64,000 bases of DNA from Halomicrobium katesii DSM 19301 (lineage in GTDB: Archaea > Halobacteriota > Halobacteria > Halobacteriales > Haloarculaceae): the NCBI RefSeq assembly GCF_000379085.1, contig NZ_KB905378.1, positions 977,864 through 1,041,863 on the forward strand, given 5' to 3'. The notes under the pieces are model-generated. The model had not been told where the DNA came from. It saw only the letters and a list, made by a program, of their open reading frames with translations, and did not search any database. Shown in pieces: positions 16,601 through 25,432 of the stretch. The position numbers and the translations under genes are program-made. The number at the start of each line of letters is the position of its first letter. The stretch's first letter is position 1.

Positions 16601-16981
16601 ATGCCGACGTTCACAGTCGAGACGGACCGCCGCTGTCAGGTCGTCGACGTGACCGACCAGGTCGAGTCGGCGCTGCCCGCCGATGCCAACGGAACTGCGA
16701 CGATCTTCGTCCGACACACGACGGCCGGCGTCGCCGTCAACGAGGCGGAGTCTCGCCTGCTCGGTGACTTCGAGTCGATGCTGACCGATCTCGTGCCCGA
16801 CGACAGGTGGGACCACGACCGACTCGACGGCAACGCCGACGCCCACCTTCGGACGCTGCTGCTCGGACCGGGCGAGACCGTTCCGGTCGACGAGGGAGCC
16901 CTCTCGCTCGGGACCTGGCAGTCCGTGTTGCTCGTGGAGTGTGACGGTCCACGACGGCGGACGGTGACGGTTCGAGCGTGA
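16601..16981 (+). CDS. YjbQ/UPF0047 family protein
   Basis: This 126-residue single-domain protein has the family signature FVRHTTAGVAVNE (His39) and the second conserved segment WDHDRLDGNADAHLRTLLLG. YjbQ proteins have been linked to thiamine-phosphate synthase activity as a secondary reaction; the true role is unclear. The length is close to the usual 130-140 residues. Its ATG follows the end of a MITE-like repeat by 5 bp, which is unusually close for a promoter to lie between them. Confidence 0.88.
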   Translation: MPTFTVETDRRCQVVDVTDQVESALPADANGTATIFVRHTTAGVAVNEAESRLLGDFESMLTDLVPDDRWDHDRLDGNADAHLRTLLLGPGETVPVDEGALSLGTWQSVLLVECDGPRRRTVTVRA

Positions 16982-17069
16982 CGACCGATCGTCCGATACG
17001 CTCCGGTCGCTTCTCAGACGGCGTATAAACCCTTCGCCGATGCTTGCCGGCGCGCGGTCGACGACCCGG

Positions 17070-17075
17070 TATAAA
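17070..17075 (+). promoter_or_regulatory. TATA box of the lipoprotein gene
   Basis: TATAAA lies about 35 bases before ATG 17107, giving a leader of about 5-8 bases. Confidence 0.5.
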
Positions 17076-17106
17076 GGTGTCCGGCTGTCATCGATTACGT
17101 ACCACG

Positions 17107-18348
17107 ATGGTTCCACCAGACGACCCCTCCCGACCGACGCGTCGCTCGGTTCTCCGCCGCGGCGCGACGGCCGTCGCGATCGGTCTTGCGACCGGACTCA
17201 GCGGCTGTACTGGAAGCTTGCCACCGCTGAGCAGCAAACCGAGGTACGGCCGCGTCGACGTTCCGGACGCCGGTCCGCCGAAGTACCGCCGCTGGCTCCC
17301 CGCGGGGTGGGACAGCGAAACGGACGAAGACTGGGTCATCACCTACGCCGAGCCCGGTCCGTTCGAGGGCCCCGTCCCCGAGGAGTTCGTCGCCAGGCGG
17401 GGGTTCCACAAGCTGGAGCTCGACTACTTCGGCATCGGCTACGAGAACTACGACAGCCTCACGACCACGAACCTCGCCACGGTGATCGAGGCCGAGTTCA
17501 CCGCCGACGATGTCGCCGCCACGCTCGCGGACACCGGCTACGAGTCCGAGAGATCGTATCGCGGCTACGACGTGTACTCCCGTTCGGACGTACGCAGACG
17601 GGCTGCAGTACGAGACGGCGTCGTCGTCTGGGCAAGCGCAAACGAGCACAACGCCCCGGATATCGAGGGGACGATCGACGCCGGACACGGCCACACGGAA
17701 CGGTATCACGAGCAAAACGACGCGTTCGAGGCGGTCACCGACGCGGCCGGTGCGAGCAGAATGTTGTACATCGGCGGCTCGCATCCCGGACTCAACCCTG
17801 AAATTGCCGAACTCGGTGCCGACGCGTTTCGGATCGACGACGGTGTCGCCTACCACCTGCTGATCGAACGGTACGAATCCGCCGCTGACAATTCCGCAGA
17901 CAGGACAAAAAGCGCCCTCGAACAACAGCGACACGAACTCACCAAAGAGGCACGGACCGTCGACGTCGAGGCCGACGGCCGATTCATGACGGTCTCCGCC
18001 CGGGTTCCGACCCGGCCGAACCGCGAGCGCGATCCGATCGACGATCCGCCACAGGTCACCTGGGGTGGAAACTTCGATGCCGCGGCTCGAACCGTCACGC
18101 TTCGTCACGAGGCCGGCGAGTCGGCTGATTCAGATCTGATCTGCTACGACATCGACACGCCCGAGGACGGGGGAGAGGTCGAGAAGAAACCGCTCTGGCC
18201 CGACCAGAAGACGGTGAGTACAGGTGACGAGACGACTATCGACCTGAGCGACGAGCCTACCGCAGACGGGATCAGCGTGGTGTACGGACCGGCGGACGAC
18301 GTTGGCTTCCGGATGCTATTCTCTCTGCCACTGGAGGACGACCGATGA
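17107..18348 (+). CDS. Tat-exported lipoprotein, unknown function
   Basis: This 413-residue protein has a twin-arginine signal (RRSVLRRGA at 12-20) and a lipobox LSGC with Cys34, so it is exported folded and anchored by lipid on the outer face of the membrane. The mature part is acidic with no enzyme motif recognised. The region TADDVAATLADTGYESERSY and the following YDVYSRSD resemble other haloarchaeal secreted proteins of unknown function. A frame extension to 17044 is rejected because it crosses the TATA box. The IS66-type element begins 79 bp after its stop. Confidence 0.8.
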   Translation: MVPPDDPSRPTRRSVLRRGATAVAIGLATGLSGCTGSLPPLSSKPRYGRVDVPDAGPPKYRRWLPAGWDSETDEDWVITYAEPGPFEGPVPEEFVARRGFHKLELDYFGIGYENYDSLTTTNLATVIEAEFTADDVAATLADTGYESERSYRGYDVYSRSDVRRRAAVRDGVVVWASANEHNAPDIEGTIDAGHGHTERYHEQNDAFEAVTDAAGASRMLYIGGSHPGLNPEIAELGADAFRIDDGVAYHLLIERYESAADNSADRTKSALEQQRHELTKEARTVDVEADGRFMTVSARVPTRPNRERDPIDDPPQVTWGGNFDAAARTVTLRHEAGESADSDLICYDIDTPEDGGEVEKKPLWPDQKTVSTGDETTIDLSDEPTADGISVVYGPADDVGFRMLFSLPLEDDR

Positions 18349-18524
18349 CAGTCGCGATCGCGTCTCGTCTCACACCTTCCCAGACGACACGACCTCGGAC
18401 GACCGAGAGGAAGCTATTTGTTCCACGGTACGTGTTTAGCCCCAGCTGATTTCGTCACTGTCTCGTAGGAGGTGGTCTATGACAGACACATGGTCCGTCA
18501 GCAGAGAGTGAGTTTGTTTCCACA

Positions 18525-18555
18525 GGGATGGTCTCCGCTCCTCGGAGACCATCCC
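18525..18555 (+). promoter_or_regulatory. Hairpin over the first ATG of the transposase
   Basis: Arms GGGATGGTCTCCG (18525-18537) and CGGAGACCATCCC (18543-18555) pair perfectly around a 5-base loop. ATG 18528 is buried in the stem. The hairpin could block read-through translation into the transposase or mean that a later codon (GTG 18588 or 18591) is the true start. Confidence 0.6.
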
Positions 18556-20006
18556 GTTGGCTCTGCTGGTGTCAATTCGTGGTGGGAGTGGTGAACGAGG
18601 ACGATCTCACCAAGGACGAACTTCTCTCACGGTTTCTCCAGATGGAGGAGAAAATCCACGAGTTAGAGGAGAAACTCGACCAGAAGGATGAGCGGATCGA
18701 AGAACTCGAAACACGCCTGCGGAAGTACGAGAATCCGCACACGCCTCCCAGTAAGCGACGGTCGGGGACCGATGAGTCCCCGACCGAGCAAGACGACGAA
18801 GACGACGATGTCCGAACTGACGGTGGCACTCCTGGTCGGAAGGACGGTCACGACCCGGAGTGGCGTTCGACAGCTGATCCCGACGAAGAAGTCGAGGTCA
18901 CCTGCGATTGTTGTCCTGAGTGTGGCGACCACTTCGACGAGTCGGTGGGCGTCAGCCCCCGACTCGTCGAGGAAATCCCGGACCCACAGCCACCGGAAGT
19001 CACCCAGTACAACCGCCACTGCTACCAGTGCCATTCCTGTGGAACGGAGACAGTTGCGACTCACCCCGACTGCCCCGATGAGGGGCAGTTCGGGGTGAAC
19101 GTCATCGCCCAAGCAGCACTGTCTCGGTACGATTATCGCCTTCCCCACCGGAAGATCGCTGATCGCTTTGAGCAACTACACGGACTGGAGTTGTCGGGCG
19201 CGTCCGCGTGGCACGCGACCGAGCGCGCTGCGCGCGCCGGTCGCTGCGAGTACGAGCAGCTCCGACAAGAGATTCAAGATGCTGACGTGGTTCACATCGA
19301 CGAAACAGGCGTCAAACGCGACGGTGAGCAAGCGTGGATTTGGACGTTTCGGACAGGCAAGCACACGTTATACGCGGTTAGACAGAGTCGTGGGAGTGAT
19401 GTTCCCGCAGAAGTCCTCGGCGAGGACTTCGCGGGAACGGTCATCTGTGACGGATGGACGGCGTATCCAGCCTTCAGCAGTAATCTTCAGCGGTGCTGGG
19501 CACATCTTTTCCGGGAAGCCGAAGACGCTGCGAGTGACCACGAGGAGGCAGAACCGGTGTACCGATATCTCAAGCAGATGTTCGTCGGTCTCCAGTCGTG
19601 GCTGGAGACCGACCCGAGTCCTCGTGAACGAGCGCAGATGCATCGCTCATGCCAGAACGGACTCAGATCGCTCGTTGAGCGGTCAGTGACCACCGAATCA
19701 GTGGTAACACTGCTCGGGAAAATCGAAGGTGGGATCGACCACTGGCTCACCTTTGTGGGTGAGCCAGCGGTCTCCCCGACGAATAATACGGCTGAGAACG
19801 CACTTCGTGAACCTGTTGTTCTCCGGAAAATCATCGGCACGCTTCGGAATGACCGAGGAATGTTCGTTCACGAGACGGTCTTGTCCCTGCTGGCGACGTG
19901 GCGCCAGCAGGGACGCAATCCCTACCAAGAGCTTCGTCGAGTCGTCAGCAGCAATGAGATGATCTCACGCGCTCACGCTGTGCCGGCTGTTGAGACCTCC
20001 GGGTAA
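18528..20006 (+). CDS. IS66-family transposase
   Basis: The reading frame is 492 residues. After a short N-terminus there is a leucine-zipper-like coiled coil (about 35-68), a zinc-binding region with CDCCPECG and CYQCHSCG, and the DDE catalytic core with HIDETGVKRDGEQAW, CDGWTAYPAF and NNTAENALR. It moves its own element by cut-and-paste transposition. The first ATG lies inside a strong hairpin, so GTG 18588 or 18591 (reading VNEDDLTKDELL) may be used instead. No frameshift or stop is seen, so it is probably active. Confidence 0.93.
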   Translation: MVSAPRRPSRWLCWCQFVVGVVNEDDLTKDELLSRFLQMEEKIHELEEKLDQKDERIEELETRLRKYENPHTPPSKRRSGTDESPTEQDDEDDDVRTDGGTPGRKDGHDPEWRSTADPDEEVEVTCDCCPECGDHFDESVGVSPRLVEEIPDPQPPEVTQYNRHCYQCHSCGTETVATHPDCPDEGQFGVNVIAQAALSRYDYRLPHRKIADRFEQLHGLELSGASAWHATERAARAGRCEYEQLRQEIQDADVVHIDETGVKRDGEQAWIWTFRTGKHTLYAVRQSRGSDVPAEVLGEDFAGTVICDGWTAYPAFSSNLQRCWAHLFREAEDAASDHEEAEPVYRYLKQMFVGLQSWLETDPSPRERAQMHRSCQNGLRSLVERSVTTESVVTLLGKIEGGIDHWLTFVGEPAVSPTNNTAENALREPVVLRKIIGTLRNDRGMFVHETVLSLLATWRQQGRNPYQELRRVVSSNEMISRAHAVPAVETSG

Positions 20007-20023
20007 ACACATACGTTCCACGT

Positions 20024-20383
20024 ATGTCAGACAACGCTGTGAGCGAGGAGCCAGACGTTGCCGATGTCGTCGGCCTGCTCGACGACGAGCACGTTCGGTC
20101 GATCCTCGTCGCGACGAGTGCGGAACCGCTGTCGGCGAAGGAACTGGGAGAGCACTGCGATCTCTCGGTGTCGTCGATCTACCGCCGGGCCGACGAGCTC
20201 TGTGACTGTGCCCTCCTCGCCGAGCGAACGCGACCGCGCCGCGACGGCCACCACGAGACGGTGTACGTCTCGACGCTCGACCGGTTCGAGCTGACGATCC
20301 GCGACGGCGAACTGGACTGGACGATCGATCGGACGGAGAGCGACCCGGCCGACGAGCTCTCGCGGATGTGGGGACAGCTCTGA
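20024..20383 (+). CDS. Winged-helix transcription regulator
   Basis: This 119-residue protein has an ArsR-like winged helix: LLDDEHVRSILVATSAEPLS, recognition segment CDLSVSSIYRRADELCD, and wing ERTRPRRDGHHETVYVSTL. It probably binds DNA as a dimer and controls the overlapping-type operon with the membrane gene that follows 1 base later. The IS66-type element is inserted 9 bp before its ATG, separating it from its original upstream sequence (now before 18427). Expression may now come from the element's end or be lost. Confidence 0.82.
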   Translation: MSDNAVSEEPDVADVVGLLDDEHVRSILVATSAEPLSAKELGEHCDLSVSSIYRRADELCDCALLAERTRPRRDGHHETVYVSTLDRFELTIRDGELDWTIDRTESDPADELSRMWGQL

Positions 20384-20384
20384 G

Positions 20385-20732
20385 ATGAACGTCTTCAGCG
20401 CGCTCACCGACTTCACCGGCGTCGTCGGCCTCGCTGCCGGAGCGGCGGCGACCGGCTCCGCCCTCGTTGGCCTCTACATCGGCGGCCAGGCCTATCGCGG
20501 GCTCCGACGCAACGACGACCCCTCGATGCGGTATCTCTCGATCGGGATGATCCTGCTCTTCGGCGTGACGTACGTCCTGGCGCTGGCTGGACAGGGGCTC
20601 CTCACGTTCCGCATCGTCTCGATTCGCTACCAGAACGTGTTCCGGCTGATCGTCCGTCTCCTCCAGTTCGGCGGGCTCCTCCTGATCGCCTACTCCCTGC
20701 GTATCGCGACCGACGCTCGAACTGAGGAGTGA
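20385..20732 (+). CDS. Three-helix membrane protein paired with a winged-helix regulator
   Basis: This 115-residue protein has hydrophobic helices at about 10-34, 50-70 and 85-105, with basic loops (YRGLRRNDD). It starts one base after the stop of the winged-helix gene, so the two form one operon. Such regulator plus small membrane protein pairs are frequent in haloarchaea. The membrane partner may be a sensor or a regulated target; this is inference. Confidence 0.75.
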   Translation: MNVFSALTDFTGVVGLAAGAAATGSALVGLYIGGQAYRGLRRNDDPSMRYLSIGMILLFGVTYVLALAGQGLLTFRIVSIRYQNVFRLIVRLLQFGGLLLIAYSLRIATDARTEE

Positions 20733-20787
20733 TAGCTGCTCGCCCCGCTGGCGCTTCCGCCGGTCGTGATCCGTCTTCTCGGTGCAG

Positions 20788-20860
20788 TGTGACCGTTTCC
20801 CCGGTCGACCGCACGCAGTCGTGCGGTCGATCCGGTACAGATCTACAATACTCCGTCTTA
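20788..20860. repeat. Degenerate ATACGG-family repeat at the end of ileS
   Basis: The core GACCGCACGCAGTCGTGCGGTC and the right half ATCTACAATACTCCGTCTTA match core-A elements, but the left end is diverged. The ileS stop codon (TAA on the minus strand, 20858-20860) is the last three bases, in the place where other copies have TGA. Confidence 0.65.
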
Positions 20861-23800
20861 GTCGTCTGCTTCGGCGGTCTCGACGGTGGCGATGGCGATC
20901 TCCATCTCGACGCCTTCGACCGTCCAGGTCTTGCGGTGGCCGTCCTCGACCTCGTCGAACTCGTCGGCGCGGACCTCCTCGGCGATGAGCTGCTCGTGTT
21001 CGCGCACGAGCTCGTCGATGCGCTCGTCGGCGACAGCGAGATCCAGCCGGATGCGCTCCTCCAGGTCTAGTTCCAGATCCTTGCGCATCTCCTGGACGCG
21101 GCGGATCACCTCGCGGGCGTACCCCTCGCTCTCGATGTCCTCCGTGAGCGTGGTGTCGACGTAGACGACGCCGTGGCCGCCCAGTGCCTCGAACTCGGTG
21201 CTCGCGACGCCTTCGGGCGTCTCGCGGCGGAACGACACCATCTCGTCGGTGAGCGCGACGGATTCGCCGAGCGCGTCCGAGACGGCGGCTTCCAGCGTGT
21301 CGAGGTGGGCCTCGTCGATGCGGGCCTCGTTGAGCGCGTTCATCACGCGGCCGGCGTCGTCGCCGAAGGCCGGGCCGAGTTCGCTCATGTCGGCCTCCGC
21401 GGAGTAGGCCAGTTCGCCCCAGGCGTCGCCGCCGCCGACGATCTCGACGGTACGGGCGTTGAGCCGGTCGGCGACGAGGTCGGTGTGGGCCTCGATGGCC
21501 GCGGTGACGTCGTCGCTGTCGGTGTCGATCACGACGCGCGTGACCGGCCAGCGGAGCTTGCGCTCGGCCTGCTGGCGGGCGTTCGAGCCGGCCTCCTCGA
21601 CGGCGCGGGCGACGGCGACCTCGTCTTCGAGCGTGGGATCTCGCAGCTCCTCGTCGGCCGTCGGCCAGTCGCACATGTGCACCGTCGGGTGCTCGCTCTC
21701 GCCGGTGAGCGTCCCGTAGATCTCCTCGGCGACGAACGGCGTGAACGGTGCCAGCAGCGCGACGACCTCGCGGAGCACGCGATACAGCGTCGCGTAGGCG
21801 GCCCGCTTGGACTCGCTGTCGTCTTCCTCCCACATGCGCTCGCGGACCAGCTGGACGTAGTAGCGGGACACGTCCTCGACGACGAAATCGAGGATCCCCT
21901 CGATGGCGTCGTCCTGACGGAACTCCTCCATCGCTTCCGTCGCTTCGGCCTCGACCGTCTGGAGCCGCGAGAGCACCCACTCGTCGGCCAGGTCCAGCGT
22001 CACGTCGTCGACGGTCGTCGCCTCTGGGTCGAACCCGTCCATCCGCATGTACGGCAGCGGGAAGCGAAAGACGTTCCAGAGGATGTTGAGCCGTCGCTGC
22101 ATCTCCTCGGTCCCGTCGTACGAGAAGTTCATGTCCTCGCCGCGGGCGGCAAGCGACAGGAGGAACGCGCGCATCGGGTCCGCGCCGTAGTCGTCGATGA
22201 CCTCGCCGGGGTCGACGCGGATGTCCCTGGACTTGGACATCGCGCGCCCGTCGGGCATCAGCGCGTGGCCGTGCATCACGACGCGCTCGTAGGGACTCGC
22301 GCCGACCGCCGCCGTCCCCATCCCGAGCTGGGACCAGAACCAGCCGCGGGTCTGGTCGTGGGCCTCGATGATGAGGTCGGCGGGCCACAGTTCGTCGAAG
22401 GCCTCGGTCTCGGAGGGGTAGTCGATCGTTCCCCACGTCGCGACGGCGGAGTCGAGCCACACGTCGAACACGTCCGGCACCCGCTCGTAGGTGACCCCGT
22501 CTTCGGTGATCGTCAGGTCGTCGACGGTGTCCTTGTGGAGGTCGACGGTCTCGGGGTCGATCTCCTGGTCGACGGCGTCGGCCAGCTCCTCGCGGTCGCC
22601 GACGACGATGGCGTCGTCCATGTCGCCGCTCCACTCGACGGGCTCGCCGTCGGCGTCCTCGCTGGGCAGCCAGATCGGGACCGGTGTCCCCCAGTACCGC
22701 TGTCGCGAGACGTTCCAGTCGGGGGCCTCCTCGACGAAGTTCCGGAAGCGGTTCTCGCGGGCCTCGTGGGGGTACCACTCCGAGTCGCCGATGTTGGCGA
22801 GCAGGTCGTCTTTGATGTCCGTGATCGTGATGAACCACTGGTCGGTGACGATCTGGACGATACCCGTGTCACAGCGCCAGCAGTGGCCGTAGCTGTGTGT
22901 CGTCGTCTCGGCGGCCAGCATCCGACCGCGCGCTTCGAGGTCGTCGATGATCTCGCCGTCGGCGTCTTTGACGAACTGGCCCTCGTACGTCCCGGCGGCC
23001 TCGTCGTAGACGCCGTCCGGACCGACCGGACAGAAGGTCTCCAGTCCGAGTTCGCGCCCGCGCTCGAAGTCTTCCTCGCCGTGGCCCGGTGCGGAGTGGA
23101 CCAGCCCGGTCCCCTCGCCCTCGGTGTCGACGTACGGTGCTTCGTACACCTGTCCAGCACCATCGCCGTCGGGTGCGTCGGGCACTACCTCGCGAAGCGG
23201 GTGGTCGTACTCCCAGCCGAGCAGGTCTTCGCCGCTCAGTTCCTCGACGATCTCGTAGTCGTCGTACCGACCCGCCCGGAGTACCTCGTCGACCTTCGGC
23301 TCGGCGACGTACAGCAGTTCCGTCTCGCCGTTCTGGGTCGCCTCGACGCCGACGTACGTCCCCTCGTCGTCGACCGCGACGAAGGTGTTTGCCGGGATCG
23401 TCCAGGGCGTCGTCGTCCAGACGACCAGATTCCCCTCGCGGTCGGCAAGGTCGAACTTCACGTAGATCGACGGGTCCTTTACGTCCTCGTACTCGACCTC
23501 GTTGTTGGCGATGGCGGTCTCACAGCGGGGACACTGGGTGATCGAGCGCTGGCCCTGCTCGACGAGGTCCCGCTCGTGAGCGTTGGCAAAGCCCCACCAG
23601 GCGGCCTCCATGTACTCGGGCTCGACCGTCCGGTAGGGATTGTCCCAGTCCATCCAGACGCCGAACGACTTGAAGTCCTCCTGCAGGCCTTCGAGGCTCG
23701 TCTCGGCGAACTCCCGGCAGGCGTCGACGAAGTTCTCGACGCCGAACGCCTCGATGTCTTTCTTGTTCCGGAACTCTTTCTCCTCCTCGACCTTGGTCTC

Positions 23801-24082
23801 GATCGGCAGGCCGTGCATGTCGTAGCCCGGCCGGTCGGTCACGTCGTAGCCGCACATTCGCTTGTAGCGGATGTACACGTCTTTGAGGCTCTTGTTCCAG
23901 GCGTGGCCCATGTGGGCCGAACCCGAGGTGTAGGGCGGTCCGTCGACGAAGAAGAAGTCCTCGCCGTCGGCCCGGTGCTCCACTGTCTTCTCGTAGGCGT
24001 CGATATCGTCCCAGTACTCGAAGACCCGCTCCTCGACCGCGGCGGGGTCGTACTGGTCGTCGACGGGGGCGAAGCGTTCCAT
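20858..24082 (-). CDS. ileS: Isoleucyl-tRNA synthetase
   Basis: This is a class I synthetase that charges tRNA-Ile. It has 1074 residues, normal for the archaeal/eukaryotic-type enzyme. The HIGH motif is HMGH (residues 57-60), and the KMSKS motif is AMSKS (about 614-618). The editing domain lies between them, and the anticodon-binding domain and C-terminal part follow. The start is the first ATG after a gene-free gap. Its stop codon lies at the end of a degenerate repeat. Confidence 0.97.
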   Translation of the reverse strand: MERFAPVDDQYDPAAVEERVFEYWDDIDAYEKTVEHRADGEDFFFVDGPPYTSGSAHMGHAWNKSLKDVYIRYKRMCGYDVTDRPGYDMHGLPIETKVEEEKEFRNKKDIEAFGVENFVDACREFAETSLEGLQEDFKSFGVWMDWDNPYRTVEPEYMEAAWWGFANAHERDLVEQGQRSITQCPRCETAIANNEVEYEDVKDPSIYVKFDLADREGNLVVWTTTPWTIPANTFVAVDDEGTYVGVEATQNGETELLYVAEPKVDEVLRAGRYDDYEIVEELSGEDLLGWEYDHPLREVVPDAPDGDGAGQVYEAPYVDTEGEGTGLVHSAPGHGEEDFERGRELGLETFCPVGPDGVYDEAAGTYEGQFVKDADGEIIDDLEARGRMLAAETTTHSYGHCWRCDTGIVQIVTDQWFITITDIKDDLLANIGDSEWYPHEARENRFRNFVEEAPDWNVSRQRYWGTPVPIWLPSEDADGEPVEWSGDMDDAIVVGDREELADAVDQEIDPETVDLHKDTVDDLTITEDGVTYERVPDVFDVWLDSAVATWGTIDYPSETEAFDELWPADLIIEAHDQTRGWFWSQLGMGTAAVGASPYERVVMHGHALMPDGRAMSKSRDIRVDPGEVIDDYGADPMRAFLLSLAARGEDMNFSYDGTEEMQRRLNILWNVFRFPLPYMRMDGFDPEATTVDDVTLDLADEWVLSRLQTVEAEATEAMEEFRQDDAIEGILDFVVEDVSRYYVQLVRERMWEEDDSESKRAAYATLYRVLREVVALLAPFTPFVAEEIYGTLTGESEHPTVHMCDWPTADEELRDPTLEDEVAVARAVEEAGSNARQQAERKLRWPVTRVVIDTDSDDVTAAIEAHTDLVADRLNARTVEIVGGGDAWGELAYSAEADMSELGPAFGDDAGRVMNALNEARIDEAHLDTLEAAVSDALGESVALTDEMVSFRRETPEGVASTEFEALGGHGVVYVDTTLTEDIESEGYAREVIRRVQEMRKDLELDLEERIRLDLAVADERIDELVREHEQLIAEEVRADEFDEVEDGHRKTWTVEGVEMEIAIATVETAEADD

Positions 24083-24171
24083 ACCCGACTACAGCGACGC
24101 CGGGACTAAAGGACAATCGGTTGTGTGTGACCCCGCCGCGGGGCACGCCGAGACGCCCGGCCGGGTCGTCC

Positions 24172-24357
24172 CTACACCTCGCGCTGGAGCAGGAGACTGA
24201 CCGTCTCCCCGGTCTTGTCGGTGATCGGAGCGGCGACGTCCCACCCCTCCGCACCGAGCTCGTTCAGCTCGTCCATCGGGGGCGCGACATCGCCGCCGAG
24301 CCCCGCGATCATCACTTCGCTGTCGACCTCGATCGTTCGGTACTCGTAGGAGGGCAT
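24172..24357 (-). CDS. DUF4177-like small protein
   Basis: This 61-residue protein begins MPSYEYRTIEVDSEVMIAGL and ends SLLLQREV. The pattern (YEYRTIE... LNELGAEGWDVAAP...LLLQRE) matches the DUF4177 fold, a small beta-alpha-beta protein of unknown role. A longer frame to 24444 is possible, but the conserved part starts at this ATG. It lies upstream of ileS on the same strand, 89 bp away. Confidence 0.75.
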   Translation of the reverse strand: MPSYEYRTIEVDSEVMIAGLGGDVAPPMDELNELGAEGWDVAAPITDKTGETVSLLLQREV

Positions 24358-24471
24358 GCGTTCACCGGCGCGGCCACGTCGCGGCCGTCCGCGAGGTGGT
24401 CGGCGACGGATCGCTCCGTTCCTCGCATCGGTAAAAATACGCACCCGATACTGCCGGTTTGGTATCGCCTA

Positions 24472-24478
24472 CTTAAGT
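24472..24478 (+). promoter_or_regulatory. TATA-like box of halorhodopsin
   Basis: CTTAAGT is centred 27 bases before ATG 24503, fitting a leaderless mRNA. Confidence 0.5.
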
Positions 24479-24502
24479 CAGTCGGACGATAGAACTGTAT
24501 AC

Positions 24503-25324
24503 ATGTCAGCAACCACCACCCTCTTGCAGGCCACACAGTCGGAGGCGGTCACGGCGATCGAGAACGACGTACTGTTGAGTTCGTCGCTGTGGGCGAACGT
24601 CGCCCTCGCCGGGCTGGCGATCCTGCTGTTCGTGTACATGGGCCGCAACGTCGAAGCGCCGCGGGCGAAGCTCATCTGGGGGGCGACGCTGATGATACCG
24701 CTGGTGTCGATCTCCAGTTACCTCGGCTTGCTCTCGGGGCTGACGGTCGGCTTCATCGAGATGCCGGCGGGGCACGCACTGGCCGGCGAGGAGGTCATGA
24801 GCCAGTGGGGCCGATACCTCACGTGGGCGCTGTCGACGCCGATGATCCTGCTGGCGCTGGGGCTCCTGGCGGATGTCGACATCGGCGACCTGTTCGTCGT
24901 GATCGCGGCCGACATCGGCATGTGCGTGACCGGACTGGCCGCGGCGCTGATCACGTCATCGTACGGGCTCCGGTGGGCGTTTTACCTCGTCAGCTGTGCC
25001 TTCTTCCTCGTCGTGCTGTACGCCATCCTGGTCGAGTGGCCACAGAGCGCGACGGCGGCGGGCACCGACGAGATCTTCGGAACGCTACGGGCGCTGACGG
25101 TAGTCCTGTGGCTGGGCTACCCGATCATCTGGGCCGTCGGTATCGAAGGGCTGGCGCTGGTCCAGTCGGTCGGACTCACGTCCTGGGGGTACTCGGCGCT
25201 GGACATCGGCGCGAAGTACCTGTTCGCGTTCCTGCTGTTGCGCTGGGTCGCTGCGAACCAGGACGTCGTCGGACAGCCCAGCATCGGCACTCACTCCGAG
25301 GGGTCGGCCCCGGCCGACGACTGA
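24503..25324 (+). CDS. hop: Halorhodopsin, light-driven chloride pump
   Basis: This seven-helix retinal protein has 273 residues. Helix C reads WGRYLTWALSTPMILLALG. Position 107, the place of the bacteriorhodopsin proton-acceptor Asp85, is Thr; Ser111 follows; the Asp96 equivalent is Ala118. This T-S-A pattern marks an inward chloride pump rather than a proton pump. The Schiff-base Lys is K238 in SALDIGAKYLF, with D234 as the Asp212 equivalent and R104 as the Arg82 equivalent. It uses light to import chloride for osmotic balance and membrane potential. Retinal synthesis genes are not in the window. Confidence 0.96.
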   Translation: MSATTTLLQATQSEAVTAIENDVLLSSSLWANVALAGLAILLFVYMGRNVEAPRAKLIWGATLMIPLVSISSYLGLLSGLTVGFIEMPAGHALAGEEVMSQWGRYLTWALSTPMILLALGLLADVDIGDLFVVIAADIGMCVTGLAAALITSSYGLRWAFYLVSCAFFLVVLYAILVEWPQSATAAGTDEIFGTLRALTVVLWLGYPIIWAVGIEGLALVQSVGLTSWGYSALDIGAKYLFAFLLLRWVAANQDVVGQPSIGTHSEGSAPADD

Positions 25325-25374
25325 TTCTGTCGGCCCTACCGCTGCAAGCTATTCGTCACGGGCAGGCAGCCGCC

Positions 25375-25432
25375 CCGAGACGGCCAGCTGCGACCGTCTC
25401 GGCCAGCCGCGACCGTCTCGGCCGATCGCGAC
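25375..25432. repeat. Short repeats and hairpin between converging genes
   Basis: A 19-bp unit (GGCCAGCTGCGACCGTCTC) occurs at 25382-25400 and again with one change at 25401-25419, then partly at 25420-25432. CCGAGACGG at 25375-25383 pairs with CCGTCTCGG at 25394-25402. Between converging 3' ends it could act as a two-way terminator. Confidence 0.5.

Larger units (their letters stand above)
18428..20014 (+). mobile_element. IS66-family insertion sequence with 8-bp target duplication
   Basis: The 1587-bp element is bounded by imperfect inverted repeats, GTACGTGTTTAGCCC on the left and the complement of GTATGTGTTTACCC on the right. It is flanked by the direct repeat GTTCCACG at 18420-18427 and 20015-20022. 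An 8-bp duplication is typical of IS66. It carries one transposase gene and no accessory genes, as in other short archaeal IS66 elements. Intact ends and a perfect duplication point to recent insertion. Confidence 0.93.

Noticed and set aside
21173-24109. A 978-codon open frame on the plus strand opposite ileS
   Set aside because: It is the antisense frame of a well-supported ileS, kept open by high GC. Its composition (Val, Gly, Leu, Asp runs) matches reverse-complement shadow frames.
24503-25324. Bacteriorhodopsin or sensory rhodopsin
   Set aside because: Thr107 replaces the proton-acceptor Asp, Ser111 follows and Ala118 replaces Asp96. No transducer gene is adjacent.
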